37,792 nucleotides of DNA from the NCBI GenBank assembly GCA_948933715.1, contig CAQZPH010000006.1, forward strand, positions 1 to 37,792. Direction: 5' to 3'. Both the position numbers and the translations under genes were made by a program. The notes under the pieces are model-generated. The model did not search any database. It was not told where the DNA came from and saw only the letters and a list, made by a program, of their open reading frames with translations. Source of the DNA: an uncultured Eubacteriales bacterium (GTDB lineage Bacteria; Bacillota; Clostridia; Oscillospirales; Acutalibacteraceae). This document shows positions 33,854 to 37,792 of this stretch, piece by piece; position 1 is the stretch's first letter, and every line of letters begins with the position of its first letter.

Positions 33854-34968
33854 GGGGAAATAATATCTTGGGAATAATATTTTCTAATACTGGAGAAGAA
33901 CTTTTAAGAGAATTAACAGAAAAAAGAACATTGTCTTCAGTTCCCTTTGGAGGAAGATATAGGCTTATTGATTTTCCTCTTTCAAATATGGTTAATTCGG
34001 GTATAAATAAAGTTGCAGTGCTTACAAGAAGAAATTATCAGTCACTTATGTGGCACCTTGGAACAGGGAAATCCTGGGGGCTATCAAAAAAAAGAAACGG
34101 TCTTTTTATATTTCCGCCATTTGGAAATAGCAATGAGAATTTTACTAACAAAATAGAAATGTTATCGGCAATTAGTAATTTTATAGAGAACTCTAAAGAA
34201 GAATATGTATTATTAGCGGACTGTGATGTTATTTGCAATATAGACTATAATGGTGTAATAGCAGAACACATAAAAACTAATGCAGATATCACAACAGTAT
34301 ATAGCAAAGATGTATTGCCCAAACAAAGGTTAAATACTTTGGTTTTGGCGCTTGATAATAATAAAAAAATTACACAGATCGATACGGGCAACGATGAAAA
34401 TAAAGATATTTGCAACTTATCGATGAATATAATAGTCTTAAAAAGAGAACTGCTAATTAGTTTGATAAATGAGTGCACAGGGCGAAATAAGTATAATTTT
34501 AATAGAGATATATTACAAAGTAATGTATCAAATTATAATATTTACGGATATGAATTTAAAGGTTTTAATAAAAGGATAAATTCCATGAGTGCCTATTTTG
34601 AAACAAATATGTGCATTATGGATAAGGCCATACGCGATGAACTTTTTGATAGCCAACGCCCTATATATACAAAAGTTAGAGATGACATGCCTGCAAGATA
34701 TGGTTTAGAATCACGTGTAAAAAATTCGTTGGTGGGAAATGGTTGTATAATTGAAGGGGAAGTAGAAAATAGTGTTATATTTAAAGGAGTAAGGATAGGG
34801 AAAAAAACAAAAGTATCAAACTGTGTAGTTATGCAAGACACAGTAATAGGTGAAAATTGTAATTTAAATTATATTATAGCTGATAAAGATATAAAAATAA
34901 TGAACGAGAGAATATTAATGGGATTTAAATCTTATCCTGTTTACATAAGTAAATCAAGTGTAGTTTGA
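33850..34968 (+). CDS. glgD: GlgD, non-catalytic partner of glucose-1-phosphate adenylyltransferase
   Basis: A GlgC paralogue of 372 residues that modulates GlgC activity in Firmicutes. It keeps the fold (VPFGGRYRLIDFPLSNMVNSGINKVAVLT and a C-terminal hexapeptide helix, IIEGEVENSVIFKGVRIGKKTKVSN). It lacks the glycine-rich GGQGSRL nucleotide loop, which is replaced by IIFSNTGEELLRELTEKR, and the catalytic segment is changed to LLADCDVICNIDY. It is therefore probably inactive alone. I choose TTG 33850, overlapping the glgC stop (TTGA) with AGGGGTG about 9 bases upstream; GTG 33844, two codons earlier, is an alternative but very close to that site. Confidence 0.93.
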   Translation: MRGNNILGIIFSNTGEELLRELTEKRTLSSVPFGGRYRLIDFPLSNMVNSGINKVAVLTRRNYQSLMWHLGTGKSWGLSKKRNGLFIFPPFGNSNENFTNKIEMLSAISNFIENSKEEYVLLADCDVICNIDYNGVIAEHIKTNADITTVYSKDVLPKQRLNTLVLALDNNKKITQIDTGNDENKDICNLSMNIIVLKRELLISLINECTGRNKYNFNRDILQSNVSNYNIYGYEFKGFNKRINSMSAYFETNMCIMDKAIRDELFDSQRPIYTKVRDDMPARYGLESRVKNSLVGNGCIIEGEVENSVIFKGVRIGKKTKVSNCVVMQDTVIGENCNLNYIIADKDIKIMNERILMGFKSYPVYISKSSVV

Positions 34969-34992
34969 TGTTAGAAACTTGGAGGAAAAGTT

Positions 34993-36417
34993 GTGAAGGT
35001 TTTATTTTGTAGCAGTGAATCTATGCCTTTTGCAGCATCTGGAGGCCTAGCAGAGGTATCGGGGTCTTTACCTAAGTCTTTAAGTGACCTTGAGATTGAT
35101 TGTAGAGTAGTTATGCCTCTTTATAAGAGTATACCTGATAAACTAAAAAATAAAATGGAATTCGTTACGAAGTTTAATGTACCCTTATCGTGGCGAAGTG
35201 TATATTGTGGTGTTTTTAAATGTGTTTATAGAGGAGTAACTTACTATTTTATAGACAATGAATATTATTTTAAACGTGATTCTTTTTATGGATATTACGA
35301 CGATGGCGAGCGCTTTGCATTTTTTTCGCGAGCAATAGTAGAGATGTTACCTTACATAAATTATAAACCCGATATAATTCATACTAACGACTGGCAAACA
35401 GCATTGGTGCCGGTCTATTATAGTTTGATATATGTACATTTTAAGTGGTATTATGGCATAAAGAATATTTTTACAATACATAATATAGAATATCAAGGTA
35501 AATATGGAATGGATATAATAGAGGATGTGGTAGGAGTACCAAAGGAAAAGTTTTCAGTGCTAGAATTTGATCATTGTGCTAATTTTATGAAGGGCGCTAT
35601 TGAAAGTGCCGATATAGTCACAACTGTTAGTCCCACCTATGCACATGAAATATTAAATCCATGGTTTTCACAGGGTTTAGATCCCATATTAAAAGAAAGA
35701 AACTTTAAAGTTTGCGGAATTTTAAATGGAATAGATAATGAAACATATGATCCTCAAACAGATAAGTTAATATACAAGAACTACTCCATTGGTGATATAA
35801 ACTCAAAGTATGAGAATAAAAGGTTATTACGAGAAAGGTTATTTCTTGAGAACAAAATTAATGTGCCATTGATTGGAATGGTTACAAGACTAGTTGACCA
35901 TAAGGGAATAGAACTTGTAATAAATGCATTTGAACGGTTGATGAATAAAGAAGATGTACAGTTTGTTATTTTAGGTTCTGGGCAAAATGAGTTTGAGGAT
36001 TTCTTTAAGAAAATGCAAGAAAAGTATCCGGGAAGAGTAAGCGCGTGCCATGGGTTTATACCGGAGTTATCACATAAAATATATGCTGCATCTGATTTAT
36101 TTTTAATGCCGTCTAAAAGCGAACCATGTGGTCTTTCTCAAATGATTGCACTAAGATACGGATCCATTCCTATAATAAGAGCCACAGGTGGACTGTATGA
36201 TTCCGTTAAAGATAGTGGAGATGGCTATGGCAATGGATTCACGTTTAATAATTATACACATGAGGATATGCTAAATGCTATTAAAAGAGCTATTTGTGGG
36301 TATTCTGACCGATATGGTTTTAAGATACTTATGAAAAGAGCAATGCAATGTGATAACAGTTTTAAAAAATCAGCAGGGGAATATATTAACCTATACTATA
36401 AAATGGGTTGCAAATAA
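34993..36417 (+). CDS. glgA: Glycogen synthase (ADP-glucose)
   Basis: Extends alpha-1,4 glucan chains from ADP-glucose. It is a GT5 enzyme of 474 residues with two Rossmann-like halves. The N-terminal nucleotide-sugar loop reads PFAASGGLAEVSGSLP, where the E. coli enzyme has the KTGGL motif; the Lys is replaced, as I believe happens in a number of clostridial enzymes. Other signatures are HTNDWQTALVP, TIHNIEYQGKYG, and the C-terminal PSKSEPCGLSQMIALRYGSIPIIRATGGL. GTG 34993 is the start, with GGAGG seven bases upstream. Last gene of the operon; no phosphorylase gene follows. Confidence 0.95.
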   Translation: MKVLFCSSESMPFAASGGLAEVSGSLPKSLSDLEIDCRVVMPLYKSIPDKLKNKMEFVTKFNVPLSWRSVYCGVFKCVYRGVTYYFIDNEYYFKRDSFYGYYDDGERFAFFSRAIVEMLPYINYKPDIIHTNDWQTALVPVYYSLIYVHFKWYYGIKNIFTIHNIEYQGKYGMDIIEDVVGVPKEKFSVLEFDHCANFMKGAIESADIVTTVSPTYAHEILNPWFSQGLDPILKERNFKVCGILNGIDNETYDPQTDKLIYKNYSIGDINSKYENKRLLRERLFLENKINVPLIGMVTRLVDHKGIELVINAFERLMNKEDVQFVILGSGQNEFEDFFKKMQEKYPGRVSACHGFIPELSHKIYAASDLFLMPSKSEPCGLSQMIALRYGSIPIIRATGGLYDSVKDSGDGYGNGFTFNNYTHEDMLNAIKRAICGYSDRYGFKILMKRAMQCDNSFKKSAGEYINLYYKMGCK

Positions 36418-36508
36418 AACAAATGGTATTTTAACAAAAATTATATTTTATTTATCATGCTGATTTTATTTTATACCTCAAATATAAATAGAAAAAGTAT
36501 TGCATATA

Positions 36509-36517
36509 TGATAAAAT
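36509..36517 (+). promoter_or_regulatory. Extended -10 promoter of the second small secreted protein gene
   Basis: TG-A-TAAAAT (36509-36517) lies about 43 bases before the ATG. No good -35 is seen. It is identical to the block upstream of the gene at 25912. Confidence 0.45.
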
Positions 36518-36559
36518 ATATAAAATTGAAGTTTATTTATTATTTGGGAGATGTATGTT

Positions 36560-37111
36560 ATGAAAAAAGTATTGTCAGTAATATTATCGCTGGCTATTGT
36601 TGTTTCATCTGTAAGCTTGACTTGTTTTGCGCAAGAGAAAACTAATGAAATATATGTATCTAAAGAGATGGAAAATGCATCTACAGAAAACCCACTGATT
36701 ACGGAATTAAAAGAGCTATTACACAACAATGATTGTAAAGGTCAAGAGAAACTATGCCAATGTTTATTAAATGATGCAAGTTTCTATGAAGATCAAAGAA
36801 GTAATATAGGTGGCACAGAAACAAAAGTGGTTAGATACAATCTTTTTAGCCTTATTTTTAACCTATTAAAGTTAGTTACCATGGATTCAATAGAAATGTG
36901 TATAAACTTATGCTTTTATACTTTGGCGTTATTTTATATCCCTAGTAAAGCTTTAGTAAAACTTGGTGTTCAAGCTGTGGTGTATATTGCAAAGGTTATG
37001 GGAAGAACCCCACAAGCTGTTTTATATATGTTAAAAGGGAAACTAAGTGATAGTGAACTGCAAAAACAGTGCAAAGGGTTATTTGAAGATATGATCGCAG
37101 AAATGAATTAA
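36560..37111 (+). CDS. Small predicted exported protein, unknown function
   Basis: Not recognised. A 183-residue protein with a Sec signal (MKKVLSVILSLAIVVSSVSLTCFA, likely cut before QEK), closely resembling that of the gene at 25912. The mature part has an acidic first section with a Cys-rich patch (CKGQEKLCQC), then two or three hydrophobic segments (LFSLIFNLLKLV, INLCFYTLALFYI, LVKLGVQAVVYIAKVM), and ends in a helical charged tail. It is probably attached to the outside of the membrane. Start at ATG 36560, preceded by GGGAGATG; an ATG at 36551 falls in that site. It sits between glgA and asnB and appears to have its own promoter. Confidence 0.7.
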   Translation: MKKVLSVILSLAIVVSSVSLTCFAQEKTNEIYVSKEMENASTENPLITELKELLHNNDCKGQEKLCQCLLNDASFYEDQRSNIGGTETKVVRYNLFSLIFNLLKLVTMDSIEMCINLCFYTLALFYIPSKALVKLGVQAVVYIAKVMGRTPQAVLYMLKGKLSDSELQKQCKGLFEDMIAEMN

Positions 37112-37114
37112 CTT

Positions 37115-37143
37115 TTAACATAAAATTAATATTCACACATATT
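37115..37143 (+). promoter_or_regulatory. Possible promoter before asnB
   Basis: TTAACA (37115-37120), 17-base spacer, CATATT (37138-37143). Start would be near 37150, ten bases before a terminator hairpin, so transcripts would have to pass it to reach asnB. Confidence 0.35.
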
Positions 37144-37160
37144 ATAGTATAAAGGAATAT

Positions 37161-37200
37161 AGACGTCACAAAAGTTTAAAACATTGTGGCGTCTTTTTTT
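37161..37200 (+). terminator. Intrinsic terminator directly upstream of asnB
   Basis: AGACGTCACAA (37161-37171) pairs with TTGTGGCGTCT (37184-37194), 11 bp with one G-U, followed by a run of T. The T-run ends exactly where the asnB ribosome site AGGAGG begins. It ends the transcript of the secreted protein gene or acts as an attenuator for asnB. The leader is too short for a T-box. Confidence 0.85.
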
Positions 37201-37214
37201 AGGAGGAAAATACT

Positions 37215-37792
37215 ATGTGTGGAATAGCAGGTTGGGTTGATTATGAAGATGATATAAGTATAAATACAGCTATTTTAAATAATATGAGTAAAAGCATATC
37301 ACGAAGGGGCCCAGATGCATCAGGTATGCATAAAGAACGGCATGCCTGTTTGTTACACAGAAGGCTAATTGTTATAGATCCAGAAAACGGTAAGCAACCA
37401 ATGAGAATTGCTTATAACGACGAAGACTATACCATTGTATATAATGGTGAATTATACAATACCGAAGAAATAAAAAAAGAACTTATGTCATTTGGATACA
37501 AGTTTAAAGGGCATTCGGACACAGAAGTTTTATTAGTTTCATTTATACATTGGGGAGAAAAGTGTGTAGAGAAATTAAATGGTATCTTTGCGTTTGCCAT
37601 TTGGGATACCAAAGCACAGACATTATTTATAGCACGAGATCGCATTGGGGTAAAACCTTTATTTTTTTATAATTATGATAATGGTTTAATTTTTGCATCT
37701 GAGATAAAATCATTGTTATGTAATCCTAGAGTGAAACCACGAATAAATGAAACAGGATTAATGGAACTTTTTTTTATTGGCCCAGGAAGGAC
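37215..37792 (+). CDS. asnB: Asparagine synthase (glutamine-hydrolysing), N-terminal part
   Basis: The gene runs off the right edge; 192 codons are visible. It is a class II glutamine amidotransferase domain: after removal of Met1, Cys2 (MCGIAGWVDY) is the nucleophile that releases ammonia from glutamine. Further signatures are RRGPDASG, HRRLIVIDPENGKQPM (glutamine-binding Arg), YNGELYNTEEIKKEL, GHSDTEVLL and LNGIFAFAIWDTK, with ARDRIGVKPLFF near the end. The synthetase domain lies outside the window. Amidotransferases of related fold exist, but the sequence is typical AsnB. ATG 37215 follows AGGAGG at 8-base spacing. Confidence 0.93.
   Translation, partial: MCGIAGWVDYEDDISINTAILNNMSKSISRRGPDASGMHKERHACLLHRRLIVIDPENGKQPMRIAYNDEDYTIVYNGELYNTEEIKKELMSFGYKFKGHSDTEVLLVSFIHWGEKCVEKLNGIFAFAIWDTKAQTLFIARDRIGVKPLFFYNYDNGLIFASEIKSLLCNPRVKPRINETGLMELFFIGPGR

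Noticed and set aside
37112..37214. T-box leader for asnB
   Set aside because: Only about 100 bases, with no specifier stem or T-box sequence; just a single terminator hairpin.
1..37792. CRISPR arrays, transposases, prophage or toxin-antitoxin pairs
   Set aside because: None seen. The small RHH protein has no adjacent toxin-like gene: its neighbours are gap and glgB.

Overview
The window is AT-rich DNA (impression roughly one third G+C, not computed) with strong Shine-Dalgarno sites and tightly packed operons. It looks like the chromosome of an endospore-forming member of the Clostridia. Reasons: a spoIID gene, a V-type ATPase operon, a clostridial-style glgB-glgC-glgD-glgA glycogen operon with the non-catalytic GlgD partner, and a BMP-type nucleoside transporter. 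I see no phage, transposase, CRISPR array or rRNA. The finer taxonomy is inference.

Layout. (1) 1-3650: the N-terminus of a leftward gene (probably an Fe-S scaffold protein), rightward uppP, tRNA-Arg(ACG) with its own promoter and terminator, then a leftward operon of PHP-domain phosphatase, thymidine kinase and flavoprotein. (2) 3727-12732: a nine-gene V-ATPase operon in the order G/H-C-I-K-F-E-A-B-D, driven by two sigma-A-like promoters and closed by a long-range helix followed by a run of T. (3) 12752-22705: a nucleoside salvage operon, deoB - YczE-like membrane protein - deoD - bmpA - nupA - nupB - nupC - deoC - cdd - pdp. The transporter imports nucleosides, Cdd deaminates cytidine, DeoD and Pdp release (deoxy)ribose 1-phosphate, DeoB isomerises it to the 5-phosphate, and DeoC splits deoxyribose 5-phosphate to glyceraldehyde 3-phosphate and acetaldehyde. 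The thymidine kinase 10 kb upstream serves the same pathway. (4) 22717-22851: an unusual DNA/RNA element that folds as an almost perfect four-way junction. (5) 22892-29091: recD2-comFC, a small secreted protein, a leftward spoIID, and a seven-helix membrane protein with a repeat-bearing acidic tail. (6) 29208-36417: gap, a 51-residue ribbon-helix-helix protein on the minus strand that is easily missed, and the glycogen operon. (7) 36560-37792: a second small secreted protein and the start of asnB.

The most notable items are the cloverleaf element after pdp, the small RHH gene whose Shine-Dalgarno lies inside a perfect 10-bp hairpin and which is divergent from the glycogen genes, the long-range helix after the ATPase operon, the membrane protein with six copies of a helical motif, and two small cysteine-containing exported proteins with near-identical signal peptides. 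All calls come from reading the sequence; no database search or folding program was run.
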